A stretch of DNA of 64,000 nt, from NCBI RefSeq assembly GCF_000687915.1, contig NZ_JHZY01000004.1, forward strand, positions 940,001-1,004,000, read 5' to 3'. Position numbers and translations under genes: made by a program. The notes under the pieces were generated by a model that saw only the letters and a program-made list of their open reading frames with translations, was not told the DNA's origin and ran no database searches. Numbering within the stretch: position 1 is the first letter of the stretch; each line of letters starts with the position of its first letter. Positions 52,722-61,267 of the stretch are shown in pieces. Source of the stretch: Leeuwenhoekiella sp. MAR_2009_132. GTDB lineage: Bacteria; Bacteroidota; Bacteroidia; Flavobacteriales; Flavobacteriaceae.

Positions 52722-53771
52722 AAAAATTGATTTAAAAAAATTAGTAGAACAAAACGGAACTAAATGAAAATAAAAGAGCTTACGAATATTGTTTTTAAAG
52801 ATTATGCTTCGAAGAATACCGATGAAAATAGCTCAATATCACGTACATCAATTATCCCAATGCCTTTCAGCAATCCTAGTAAAACTAACGACAATTACCT
52901 GCAGACACTTCTTACAATGCAACATCCAAAAAGTATGGGCAACGTGTTCTGTTTCCATCGATTGGAACCTGCTATAGCAATGCATTCAGCTAAAGTAGTC
53001 TGGCTTTAAATTTTGGTTAACTAGTAAAAACTGAAAGTAATAAGTGGTGTAATAGTTTTATCATATGGTTCTGGTTAGGAAATTATTGTTTAAAGTTTAT
53101 TTGAAAATATTGTATTACTTAAATTTACAAAATCAATATTTGATGATAATTACTGCATATTTAAGAGTATGAAATTTGATATTAGCTTATTTTGAATGGT
53201 TTAAGTTTGATATTAATTATATCTAAATCAAATTAGCGTTTTCAGAAAAAAACGAACTAGATAAAATATTCTATATAACGCACACTTTTAACGGTAAAAT
53301 ACAAAAGCAAATCTACATTATTCAGAAGTATACAGAAGGGGATTAACACCCTTTTTACATACAAAATTTAATTTTTAAGAATAGTTAAATAAGCAGTTAA
53401 GAAAATAAAACGTACTAATCTTAATTTAATGAAAATTCAATATTTAAAAGAATTCAACAATTTTAATGAAAATTTGCTTAGAATTGAGCTTGTGCGTGCA
53501 ATTTACTAGTTTAAAAAGGTTTACGACCTTAAAAAATATAGCCAGGTCTAAAGAACTAATCACTCCAAAAACCTTTAATTAAAACAAGGGTTGAGACAGT
53601 TGTATACGGAAAAGATACTTCTCTATCAAACTATATTTTATAAACTCATATTTTTTTAATTACGAGATATTAAAAATGTTAAAGTTTAAAATCAGGTGTA
53701 CGATTCGGTGAGTCATTAAAAATAGGGTTTTTTAAAGGCTTGAAAACACTGGTACTCCCAGATAAGTTCGG
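52722..53771. other. 1.05-kb AT-rich non-coding right end of the element
   Basis: No convincing gene is seen; a possible short frame at 52764-53009 has no protein-like features. The stretch should contain the promoter of the minus-strand cargo cluster (a TAGATTTG-like -7 box may lie near complement 53312-53319, but no matching -33 box is evident). It ends with the 13-bp end motif (53702-53714) and attR. Confidence 0.6.
53702..53714 (+). repeat. Element end motif, right copy
   Basis: GATTCGGTGAGTC, identical to 36641-36653, about 60 bp from attR. A candidate integrase arm-binding site. Confidence 0.6.
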
Positions 53772-53789
53772 GTCCCGTCCAGACCGCTA
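53772..53789 (+). repeat. attR core of the tRNA-Asp element
   Basis: GTCCCGTCCAGACCGCTA, exact match to the tRNA-Asp end at 36516-36533. The rest of the tRNA is absent. Confidence 0.9.
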
Positions 53790-53814
53790 AAAGCTCTTCG
53801 AAAGAAGGGCTTTT
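53789..53814 (+). terminator. Terminator after attR
   Basis: An AAAAGCTCTTC / GAAGGGCTTTT stem (one mismatch) with GAAA loop and T7. It is probably the original tRNA-Asp terminator. Confidence 0.7.
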
Positions 53815-54102
53815 TTTGTTTATAGAAATCTCGTAAATGCAATAGATAAGCCCTGGGAAATTTATTATCTATAGTTTTAGTTACTTTCAAAATTAACCCA
53901 CGCGGTATTTACTAGCAAAACCTCACCTTAATTGTTTTCCTTATTTAAATTGACTAGAAAATAGAAAACAATGATTCTCTTTGCAGATAAATTTTAGCAG
54001 ATTTTTGGCTTTTGACTCATTTAAAAATTCGGAAATTCATTTTGAAAATACAGTAGACTTAAAATGTCTGATTTCAGAATAAACCTAAAAAACAACCAGA
54101 TT

Positions 54103-54795
54103 ATGAAGTCAAAAAAAATATTAATGATTGTTACATCCCACGGGGAGTTGTTAAACACAAAAAGCAAAACAGGTTTATGGATAGGAGAGTTTACAGATCC
54201 TTATTATGAATTTATTGATGCCGGGTGTGAGGTCACATTAGCAAGTCCTAAAGGAGGTCACCCCCCTATTGATGAAATGAGCCAACTAACTGAAAATATC
54301 ACACAATCAAATAAGCGTTTTAAAAATGATTCTGTTGCTCAAATTGCTCTAAATACCACACTAAAATTAGAAAGTGTAACAGCTACCGATTTTGATGCTG
54401 TTTTCTATCCTGGTGGTCACGGCCCTATGTTTGATCTAGCTTCAAATGAGTTAAGCGGTCAATTAATCTTAGATTTTATCGCCAGTGGTAAACCAGTAGC
54501 TGCAGTATGTCACGGCCCTGCAGCACTCTTAAAAGCTGCAGAAATTAATCCTTTGTTGTTAGAAAATAAGAAAATAACTGGTTTTTCTAATACCGAAGAA
54601 AAATTAGCATTACGCTCAAATAATATACCCTACAAATTAGAAGATCGTCTAAAGGAGCTTGGGGCAAATTATAAGACTGCTTCTGTGCCATTTATATCAC
54701 ACGTAGAAAGTGACGGATTATTAATTACAGGGCAAAATCCCTTATCTGCAGGACCTACTGCAAAAGCTTTACTTAACTTTTGGGGTTCGATGTAA
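54103..54795 (+). CDS. DJ-1/PfpI-family type 1 glutamine amidotransferase-like protein
   Basis: I choose the ATG at 54103 (230 residues), because family members start just before the first strand Lys-Ile-Leu-Met-Ile-Val; an upstream in-frame ATG at 54064 adds 13 residues. The catalytic pair is Cys136-His137 in Ala-Ala-Val-Cys-His-Gly-Pro-Ala, with Glu29 in Leu-Trp-Ile-Gly-Glu-Phe nearby. The Phe-Tyr-Pro-Gly-Gly-His-Gly motif is present (about 101-107). Relatives such as Hsp31 and YajL act as glyoxalases or stress chaperones. It is the first native gene right of the element and converges on ligD. Confidence 0.88.
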   Translation: MKSKKILMIVTSHGELLNTKSKTGLWIGEFTDPYYEFIDAGCEVTLASPKGGHPPIDEMSQLTENITQSNKRFKNDSVAQIALNTTLKLESVTATDFDAVFYPGGHGPMFDLASNELSGQLILDFIASGKPVAAVCHGPAALLKAAEINPLLLENKKITGFSNTEEKLALRSNNIPYKLEDRLKELGANYKTASVPFISHVESDGLLITGQNPLSAGPTAKALLNFWGSM

Positions 54796-54818
54796 CTCCT
54801 ATATATCACAAAATTTAC

Positions 54819-54850
54819 AACGGGCATTCAAAAATAGAATGCCCGTTTTT
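54819..54850. terminator. Bidirectional terminator
   Basis: An AACGGGCATTC / GAATGCCCGTT stem with T-run, between the DJ-1-like and ligD genes. Confidence 0.85.
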
Positions 54851-54875
54851 ATTTAGATATTACTTTAATGTTCAT

Positions 54876-57302
54876 TTACTGTTCAAGATTAGTCAGAGCT
54901 AAATGCATGTCTATATTCGTCTTTAGAACATTCTTAAATAGATCTCCTTTTTCTGAAAACCTATCAATAACAGACTTAATATTAAATTCTTTAATCGACA
55001 AACCCGCTTTTACTTCTTCCCACATTAGGGGAGTAGATACAGTAGCTTCCACCTTTGGCCGTACACAATAAGGAGATGCAAGGGTTTGCCCTTTGCTATT
55101 TTGTAAATAATCAAGATAAATTTTATCTCCCCGGGTTTTTAATGACCTATCTAGACTGGTGATTTCCGGAAGCATCTCGTTAACGTAAAGACATAGTAGC
55201 TTAATAAAATTACGTACTTCTTCATACGTATATTTTCCACCCATTGGTATATATACATGCAATCCTGTTGATCCTGAAGTTTTACAATATCCTGGGATAT
55301 CTGCAATTTTTAAAACTTCGTTAACTGCCTGAGCAGTCTCAATAACCTGTTCAAAAGTATTCTTTTTTGAAGGGTCAAGATCAATAACTCCGTAATCTGG
55401 ATGGTCTAGTGTTGATATTCTAGAATTCCACGGATTAATTTCTATACATCCTAAATTTGCCATGTAGATGAGTGTAGCTTCATTTTGACAGAGTAAATAA
55501 TTTATTTTTTTATCTACAGATTTTGAATAGATAGCTTTACTTTCCACCCATTCCGGTAAATATTCATTATCCTTTTGATAAAAGCCAGATTCATTAATTC
55601 CGTTAGGATGTCTATGAAGATTTTGTGGTCTGTCAACTAAATAGGGAAGTATATAATCTGAAACATTTAAGTAATAATCGATCAAATCATATTTTAAAAA
55701 TCCCATTTCCGGCCAATAGACTTTGTTAATATTAGAAATAGGAACCTTGACCGAACCTATCTCTAAAACAGAATCTACATCTGTAATATCATTAGTTTTT
55801 AAACTCTTTGAAACTTTGGGTTGGGATACCTCATCAACCATCTTATCAAAACGTAAACCTTTAAATACGGGATGTCTTAATAAACCAGTTTGTGTTTTTT
55901 CCATATACTTTACTTCACAAACAAAATGTGGTTTCATCCAGTGTGCTTCTCTTCCCTTTAAAGAAACTTTTTGATTAAAAGGTGACGATGAAATTTCATA
56001 TAATTTAAATTTTGAGAGCAATTCTTTCTTTTCGGCATTAGAAAAACCACTCCCACAGTTACCTGCATAGATTAAGTTTTCTTCCTTATAATTTCCTAGA
56101 ATTAACGAGCCAAAATGATCATTTTTATTTAGTGGGCTGGTATAACCACAAATAAGAAATTCGTCGCTTTCTATATTTTTTATTTTTAGCCAATGCTCAA
56201 ACCGAAGCCCGGGATAATAATTACTGTCTTTTTTCTTTGCTATCACACCTTCTAAACCACTTTCTATGGCCTTATTGTAAAACATAGTGCCCATACCCTC
56301 TATATGATCGCAATACACACAATGATCTAACCCTTCTAGTAGCTCTGGTAGAAAACTCTTTCGGTCTATTAAAGGAAGTAGCTGCATATCATATCCATTG
56401 AGATATACAATATCAAAAACATAATACCTTAGAACTCCTTCTGTTTTACCTCGCTCGTAATTCTGTAATTTTTGAAAGTTAGGAAGACCATTTTCTTCCA
56501 GTATCACTAGCTCACCGTCAAGAATTACATTTTGAGGAAGAGCGTGTAACTCATCCGCAATAAGACTGAATTTTTCATTATAAGATTGCCCATTTCTAGA
56601 TTGAAGAATTACATTACCTTCATTTACATAAGATAGTAGGCGATAGCCGTCCCACTTAATTTCGTAAATCCAATCGGGACTATTAAAGATTTCTTTAGCC
56701 GGAGTCGCCAACATAGGCTTGACCTGCTGGTCGATTTTAATTTCACGTGTTGCAGGAATTACCTGTTTTTGAGGTAAAGCAAAATCAGGTAGATCTATGG
56801 TGTAATGTAATTCGGTTGCATACTCATCCTGTTTTTTTATGAGTAGCCATTGATTATTTTTTTTAGGATCTTTAATTCGAACTAAGGCAAAATCACCTTT
56901 TATTTTTGCGCCAAAAAAGGTGAGTTTTAAATCTCCCATTTTAAATAACTGGTCTGATGTAGATGGGCCAGTATTATTAAACTCAAAAAAACCCGAATCC
57001 CATATTTTCATTTTTCCGGCCCCATAATTACCTTTAGGTATTTCTCCTTCAAAAGTTAGGTAACTCACAGGATGATCTTCAGTTTGTATAGCAAGTCTTT
57101 TATCTTTAATATTTAAGGAAGGCCCTTTAGGTATGGCCCAGCTTTTAAGCACACCATCTATTTCTAACCTTAAATCAAAATGCAAACGCGAGGCTTTATG
57201 CACCTGAATAACAAACCGGTTTAAATGTTCCTCATTAAGTGTGCCTTCAGGTTCTGGAGTCTTCTCAAAATTCCGTTTATCGTTATACTTTTTGAGACTC
57301 AT
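54876..57302 (-). CDS. ligD: ATP-dependent DNA ligase D (PE-ligase-polymerase)
   Basis: This 808-residue multidomain end-joining enzyme has the order phosphoesterase (about 25-165, His-Lys-Ala-Ser-Arg-Leu-His-Phe-Asp-Leu-Arg), ligase (catalytic Lys216 in Glu-Ile-Lys-Trp-Asp-Gly-Tyr-Arg, Asp-Gly-Glu-Leu and Leu-Glu-Gly-Val-Ile-Ala-Lys-Lys) and polymerase/primase (about 515-800, Asp-Leu-Asp-Pro-Ser, Thr-Ser-Gly-Ser-Thr-Gly-Leu-His-Val). It trims, fills and seals double-strand breaks brought together by Ku. The start is four bases after the Ku stop, so they are one operon. All catalytic motifs appear intact. Confidence 0.95.
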   Translation of the reverse strand: MSLKKYNDKRNFEKTPEPEGTLNEEHLNRFVIQVHKASRLHFDLRLEIDGVLKSWAIPKGPSLNIKDKRLAIQTEDHPVSYLTFEGEIPKGNYGAGKMKIWDSGFFEFNNTGPSTSDQLFKMGDLKLTFFGAKIKGDFALVRIKDPKKNNQWLLIKKQDEYATELHYTIDLPDFALPQKQVIPATREIKIDQQVKPMLATPAKEIFNSPDWIYEIKWDGYRLLSYVNEGNVILQSRNGQSYNEKFSLIADELHALPQNVILDGELVILEENGLPNFQKLQNYERGKTEGVLRYYVFDIVYLNGYDMQLLPLIDRKSFLPELLEGLDHCVYCDHIEGMGTMFYNKAIESGLEGVIAKKKDSNYYPGLRFEHWLKIKNIESDEFLICGYTSPLNKNDHFGSLILGNYKEENLIYAGNCGSGFSNAEKKELLSKFKLYEISSSPFNQKVSLKGREAHWMKPHFVCEVKYMEKTQTGLLRHPVFKGLRFDKMVDEVSQPKVSKSLKTNDITDVDSVLEIGSVKVPISNINKVYWPEMGFLKYDLIDYYLNVSDYILPYLVDRPQNLHRHPNGINESGFYQKDNEYLPEWVESKAIYSKSVDKKINYLLCQNEATLIYMANLGCIEINPWNSRISTLDHPDYGVIDLDPSKKNTFEQVIETAQAVNEVLKIADIPGYCKTSGSTGLHVYIPMGGKYTYEEVRNFIKLLCLYVNEMLPEITSLDRSLKTRGDKIYLDYLQNSKGQTLASPYCVRPKVEATVSTPLMWEEVKAGLSIKEFNIKSVIDRFSEKGDLFKNVLKTNIDMHLALTNLEQ

Positions 57303-57306
57303 AGAA

Positions 57307-58083
57307 TTAGGATGCTTTTTTCTTCTTACGAGCTTCCAGGCTTGCCTTCAATTGAGCCATTAGATCTTTGGCATCAGTGGGTTTAATATTAACTTCTTCT
57401 ACTTTAGTTGTTTTACCTTTTGCCTTATCCTTAATGATTTTCATAAGTTGATCATTATAAACATCCTTATATTTAGATAAATCAAATTTTTCAGAATAGT
57501 TTTCAATTAAAGAAACCGCCATATCTACCTCCTTTTTGGTAACTTTTGTTTTGGGTAATTTTAGCTCTGAAGGATCCCTAATTTCATCATTAAACCGAAT
57601 CACGTGTAAAACCAAAGCATTTTTATAATGACCTATAAGACTAAGATGTTCTTTTTGTCGCATAACGAATGTACCCACACCTAACTTACCTGTCTTTTTT
57701 AAAGCATCTCTTAGTAAATTGTAGGACTTGCTACCTTCCTTTTGGGGTTCTAAAAAATAGGGTTTCTTGAATAAGACATCGGCAACATCATCTTCTAGAA
57801 CAAATTCTTCGATATCTATTGTTTTACTCTTTTTAAGATTGGCCTTTTCAAAATCTTCATTTTCTAATATGATATACGTATCATCTTTCTTAAAACCTTT
57901 TACGATATCACCCCAAATTACTTCTTCCCCGGTTTTCTCATTTACACGCTTATACCTAATCCTTTGATTATCGTGTTTATCAAGCATATCAAGATCAAGC
58001 TTTCTATCTTCTGAACCAGAAAATAATTTTACCGGTATAGAAACCAAACCAAAACTTAGCGTACCATTCCAAATAGATCTCAT
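57307..58083 (-). CDS. ku: Ku protein (non-homologous end joining)
   Basis: This 258-residue Ku homodimer subunit has the typical bacterial Ku core: Arg-Ser-Ile-Trp-Asn-Gly-Thr-Leu-Ser-Phe-Gly-Leu-Val-Ser-Ile-Pro-Val-Lys at the start, Tyr-Phe-Leu-Glu-Pro (about 110-114), and a Lys-rich C-terminal tail (about 225-258) that in other bacteria aids DNA binding. It encircles broken DNA ends and recruits LigD, whose gene follows immediately. The pair may matter mostly in non-replicating or desiccated cells, as an inference from other bacteria. Confidence 0.96.
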   Translation of the reverse strand: MRSIWNGTLSFGLVSIPVKLFSGSEDRKLDLDMLDKHDNQRIRYKRVNEKTGEEVIWGDIVKGFKKDDTYIILENEDFEKANLKKSKTIDIEEFVLEDDVADVLFKKPYFLEPQKEGSKSYNLLRDALKKTGKLGVGTFVMRQKEHLSLIGHYKNALVLHVIRFNDEIRDPSELKLPKTKVTKKEVDMAVSLIENYSEKFDLSKYKDVYNDQLMKIIKDKAKGKTTKVEEVNIKPTDAKDLMAQLKASLEARKKKKAS

Positions 58084-58197
58084 AATTTTTATTTTAAAAT
58101 TACTTATTAACTCAGTGTATTAGCGTTTGTTTCCCATTACTTTAACATGGTAAGACTAAAGGAATTTGAAGATTTATAATCAAATGATATATCAACT

Positions 58198-58232
58198 AAA
58201 AAAAGGGCAACTACCTGAGTAATTGCCCTTTT
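58198..58232 (-). terminator. Terminator after the SDR gene
   Basis: An AAAAAGGGCAA / TTGCCCTTTTT stem, between the Ku upstream region and the SDR stop on the minus strand. Confidence 0.75.
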
Positions 58233-58247
58233 TACAGTGCTAATAAA

Positions 58248-59096
58248 TTAAGCCCCCACAACTTCTCCTCCATTTACATGAATTACTTGTCCTGTAATAT
58301 AACTGCTATCTTCTGAAGCCAGAAATACGTAAGCTGGTGCTACTTCACTGGGTTGGCCTGCTCGACCTAATGGCACATCCTGACCAAAATCTGATACGTC
58401 ATCAAAAGTTGCCGGGATTAAGGGTGTCCAGATAGGACCCGGAGCGACACCATTAACACGAATATTTTTAGACGCCCACATTTTACTTAGTGAACGCGTA
58501 AACGTGGTTATCGCTCCCTTAGTACTACTGTAATCTAATAAGTGTGAAGAACCTCTATATGCCGTGACAGAAGTTGAATTAATAATAGAATCGCCACTTT
58601 TAAATTGACTTTCTAATGCTTTTACAAAATAAAAATAGGGGTAAATATTCGTTTCAAAAGTTTCTTTTACTTCAGATATTGCGAGGTTAGCCACACTATC
58701 TTTAGTAAACTGTACCGCTGCATTATTAACTAAAATATTTACCCGTTTAAAATGTTTTAAAATATCCTGAGTACACTGGTTGCAAAAAGCCTCATCTCTA
58801 ATATCTCCTTCATATAACAAACACTTTTGCCCTTCTTTCTCTACAAGTTCTTTTGTGTAGGCTGCATCATCACTCTCAGATTTATAAATTATAGCGACTG
58901 AAGCTCCTTCTTTGGCAAAGTGAACAGCAACACTTCTACCTATGCCACTATCGCCGCCGGTAATTAAAGCCACTTTATTTTTAAGTTTATCAGAACCCCT
59001 GTATCCTTCTCTAATTATTTCGGGTTGTGGATTCATTTGGCTTTCGCTACCCGGCAATTCTTGACTTTGCTCCGGAAAATTTTTTGGCTTATTCAT
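58248..59096 (-). CDS. SDR-family oxidoreductase (YghA/stress type)
   Basis: This 282-residue short-chain dehydrogenase has an N-terminal Pro/Gln/Glu-rich extension (about 1-38) typical of the YghA / YdaD stress subgroup. Next come the NAD(P)-binding Thr-Gly-Gly-Asp-Ser-Gly-Ile-Gly (46-53), Asn-Asn-Ala-Ala-Val, and the catalytic Ser...Tyr-x3-Lys (Asp-Tyr-Ser-Ser-Thr-Lys). The C-terminal His-Val-Asn-Gly-Gly-Glu completes it. The substrate is unknown. Two small genes lie upstream on the same strand, the nearest 13 bases away, so a small stress operon is likely. Confidence 0.92.
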   Translation of the reverse strand: MNKPKNFPEQSQELPGSESQMNPQPEIIREGYRGSDKLKNKVALITGGDSGIGRSVAVHFAKEGASVAIIYKSESDDAAYTKELVEKEGQKCLLYEGDIRDEAFCNQCTQDILKHFKRVNILVNNAAVQFTKDSVANLAISEVKETFETNIYPYFYFVKALESQFKSGDSIINSTSVTAYRGSSHLLDYSSTKGAITTFTRSLSKMWASKNIRVNGVAPGPIWTPLIPATFDDVSDFGQDVPLGRAGQPSEVAPAYVFLASEDSSYITGQVIHVNGGEVVGA

Positions 59097-59109
59097 ATTT
59101 ATAGTTTTA

Positions 59110-59574
59110 TTAGTTAGGTTGATTCGTTAGTGCAAGTGAATTAAAGTCGATTGAGTGTAATTCACTAATTAATTTGCTATGTTTCTCTATAAAGTCAAGA
59201 AGAATATTCTTGACCATTTCATTTTTAATCTGAAAACATTCTGACCTGCAAGTCTCATGTATGGCTATTTCTATTTGATAACAGTTTTTAATAACAGTAG
59301 AAAATCCAATTTCAGGCATCATCTCTTTATAAATTGAAGGAATAGATAACCGCTCTTCTAGCTGGTCTCCGTTTAATTTTGCGTGTACCAATACATCTTC
59401 AATAGATTTTACAAAATCTGACTTACAGGTATATAAATTTTTAAATACCCTCTTTAGAAAGATATTCTTTGAATTTATGGCTAGATTTTGATAGGTATCA
59501 AAGTATTTAGAGGAAATATATTTTATTCCACAGAGCTGATTTAATTGCTGTTGAGATAAGTTTTGCACACACAT
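59110..59574 (-). CDS. Probable ferritin-like (DUF2383-type) small protein
   Basis: This 154-residue, all-helical protein has heptad-like Leu/Ile positions and Glu/His residues spaced as in PA2169-type four-helix bundles (Lys-Tyr-Phe-Asp-Thr-Tyr; Glu-Ile-Ala-Ile-His-Glu; Phe-Ile-Glu-Lys-His-Ser-Lys). Similarity to the DUF2383 copies at 24.7 and 25.3 kb is weak and by pattern only. Four or five cysteines, unusual for the family, are scattered along it. It lies 13 bases upstream of the SDR gene and 17 bases after the hypothetical gene at 59592, so all three are probably one transcript. Confidence 0.55.
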   Translation of the reverse strand: MCVQNLSQQQLNQLCGIKYISSKYFDTYQNLAINSKNIFLKRVFKNLYTCKSDFVKSIEDVLVHAKLNGDQLEERLSIPSIYKEMMPEIGFSTVIKNCYQIEIAIHETCRSECFQIKNEMVKNILLDFIEKHSKLISELHSIDFNSLALTNQPN

Positions 59575-59591
59575 AAGGAGAAAATTTTACT

Positions 59592-59867
59592 CTAATTAAA
59601 ATCCTTATTAGGAAGAAAGCCTGCAATTTTAGAACACGAATTATCTGGATGTATATAGTTTACTTTGATTTTATAGGTTCCAGCGGTTCCAGCGGTGGAA
59701 AAATCACCTTTTTTAATATCAAACCCACCTTCATCTGTATACGATAGACTTACTATAGAAGTGGTTTTGATAAAATCTAACTTTTGATTTTCCTTGTTCG
59801 AGAAAGGATGACGTTTTTGTAGATCGTTTAACGTCTTTAGAAAATGATTATCATTGGAGAAGTTCAT
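59592..59867 (-). CDS. Hypothetical protein, 91 residues
   Basis: No family is recognised. An N-terminal charged helix (Asn-Phe-Ser-Asn-Asp-Asn-His-Phe-Leu-Lys) and a Lys-Asn-Gln-Lys segment precede beta-like sequence (about 30-75) with a Gly-Thr-Ala-Gly-Thr-Tyr-Lys-Ile-Lys-Val-Asn motif. There is no signal peptide. It is first in the probable SDR transcript. The function is unknown. Confidence 0.55.
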   Translation of the reverse strand: MNFSNDNHFLKTLNDLQKRHPFSNKENQKLDFIKTTSIVSLSYTDEGGFDIKKGDFSTAGTAGTYKIKVNYIHPDNSCSKIAGFLPNKDFN

Positions 59868-60007
59868 AGTGCAATTATTTTCGTTAGTAATTATTTAAAA
59901 TTAAAAACTTAAAATCGCATCTTTTACCTAATAAAATATAATTATTAAAAATTTAATATAGTTATTTAAATTTTTCTTAATAAAGTTGCTGTCAATCTTG
60001 TGACTAA

Positions 60008-60175
60008 TTAGCTCCTTTTATTGCGCTTGCGTTTCCACCATATATAAAACAGAAGTACCACAATAGGCAGAATTGCAAAAACAATCAAATCAAAGGGATT
60101 TGTAAAATCTACCGGATTATTATCATCAGGATTTTGAGTACCCGGCGGTAATTGTAGAAGGTATGTATAAAGCAT
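60008..60175 (-). CDS. Small single-span membrane protein (55 residues)
   Basis: An ATG at complement 60173-60175 starts a 55-codon frame. A polar, Pro/Asn/Asp-rich N-terminal half (Pro-Pro-Gly-Thr-Gln-Asn-Pro-Asp-Asp-Asn-Asn) is followed by one hydrophobic helix (about 29-46, Leu-Ile-Val-Phe-Ala-Ile-Leu-Pro). A very basic tail Trp-Trp-Lys-Arg-Lys-Arg-Asn-Lys-Arg follows, predicting a cytoplasmic C-terminus. Similar small proteins occur in many Flavobacteriaceae, from memory. The role is unknown. Confidence 0.6.
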   Translation of the reverse strand: MLYTYLLQLPPGTQNPDDNNPVDFTNPFDLIVFAILPIVVLLFYIWWKRKRNKRS

Positions 60176-60412
60176 ATGTTTAAATAATTAATAGATATTA
60201 ATAGAATATTTTTGAAACTAATATAGTCAAATTATAAGCGAATATTCACAAACAATTCATCAATAAATAAACTATAGAACTACCACAAATACATCCCATA
60301 TTATTCCGTTGAAACTTTTAATTAAATGTAGAAGTAAAAATTAACTTACAAATTTCTGTATAGTCATCGTTTAAAGAATATCTATTTTTAGCCTCTACTT
60401 AAAAAGTATATT

Positions 60413-61231
60413 TTGATTAAAAAATTAGCGCTCCTCTTCTTTCTGTGTCTCTCAATTAGTTCGGTTGCACAGCAAAAAGAGATCACATTAGTCTCGTGGA
60501 ACATTCGAGATTTTGGCAAAACAAAAAACAGTGAAGAACTCAATACGATTGCCGAAATTGTAAGAGATGCAGATGTTGTGGCTTTACAGGAAGTGGTTGC
60601 AGGCTATGGTGGAGCACAGGCTGTGGCTAAGCTTTCAGATATTTTAAACCGAAAAGGTGCAAAGTGGGATTACCTAATTAGTGACCCTACCCATAGCCCT
60701 AAATACGTAACAGAACGTTATGCGTACCTTTGGAAAACCGCTCAAATCAAAATAAAAAACAGAGGTAACTTAATTAAGCAAATAGATGAAGCGGTAGATC
60801 GGGAGCCTTTTCTTATTGATTTTTATTTCGAGAAAACACCTTTTACAGTGATTAACTTTCACTCAAGACCCTTTGATCAAAATCCCGAGCGCGAGATTAA
60901 AGCGATATCAAATTATATTCTCAATACGCTCACCGGAACTGTATTTTTAGCCGGTGACTTTAATATGAATGAGCAGGAAGAAGTCTTCAATCCTTTAAAG
61001 AAAAAGGGATTTATAGCGGCACTTAAAAATCAAAAAACAACTCTAAAAAATCAATGCAGCCCTTTAGGTTATCTCAACTACGCTATTGATAACATTTTCT
61101 ATTCAAAAAACATACACTGCATAAAAACCGGCGTTATAGACTTTGTCGGGTCTTGTGATAATTTAGAATATGCACGTAATCTTTCAGATCATTTACCGGT
61201 GTTTGTTCAATTTAAATTGAACAAAAAATAG
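60413..61231 (+). CDS. Secreted endonuclease/exonuclease/phosphatase-family protein
   Basis: This 272-residue protein is read from a TTG start at 60413, which gives a good signal peptide (Lys-Lys-Leu-Ala-Leu-Leu-Phe-Phe-Leu then Ser-Ser-Val-Ala-Gln); no ATG is nearby. The mature part has the EEP-fold motifs Ser-Trp-Asn-Ile-Arg (about 29-33), Ala-Leu-Gln-Glu-Val (catalytic Glu), Ala-Gly-Asp-Phe-Asn-Met-Asn (about 180-186) and Ser-Asp-His-Leu-Pro (terminal His). Such enzymes cleave nucleic acids or phosphoesters; secretion suggests nutrient scavenging. Two Cys pairs near the end could form disulfides. Confidence 0.88.
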   Translation: MIKKLALLFFLCLSISSVAQQKEITLVSWNIRDFGKTKNSEELNTIAEIVRDADVVALQEVVAGYGGAQAVAKLSDILNRKGAKWDYLISDPTHSPKYVTERYAYLWKTAQIKIKNRGNLIKQIDEAVDREPFLIDFYFEKTPFTVINFHSRPFDQNPEREIKAISNYILNTLTGTVFLAGDFNMNEQEEVFNPLKKKGFIAALKNQKTTLKNQCSPLGYLNYAIDNIFYSKNIHCIKTGVIDFVGSCDNLEYARNLSDHLPVFVQFKLNKK

Positions 61232-61267
61232 CGCTTCAGTATTTAAAAAAAACTCTTTTTACTTAAT

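Larger units (their letters stand above)
36516..53789. mobile_element. 17.3-kb integrative mobilizable element in tRNA-Asp
   Basis: Direct repeats of the tRNA-Asp 3' end bound the element. From the left it carries integrase, HTH protein, VapE, iteron/palindrome block, TOPRIM primase, oriT-like inverted repeat, mobC, relaxase, a coiled-coil membrane protein, decayed hipBA, and a minus-strand surface cargo (outer-membrane barrel, giant T9SS adhesin, three secreted tail-collar proteins). No type IV secretion genes are present, so transfer would depend on a helper. A 13-bp motif near both ends (36641-36653 and 53702-53714) may be integrase arm sites. Confidence 0.88.

Noticed and set aside
52764..53009. 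81-codon plus-strand frame upstream of the collar genes
   Set aside because: There is no domain, no signal and a poor start context. It lies in the probable promoter region of the cargo cluster.
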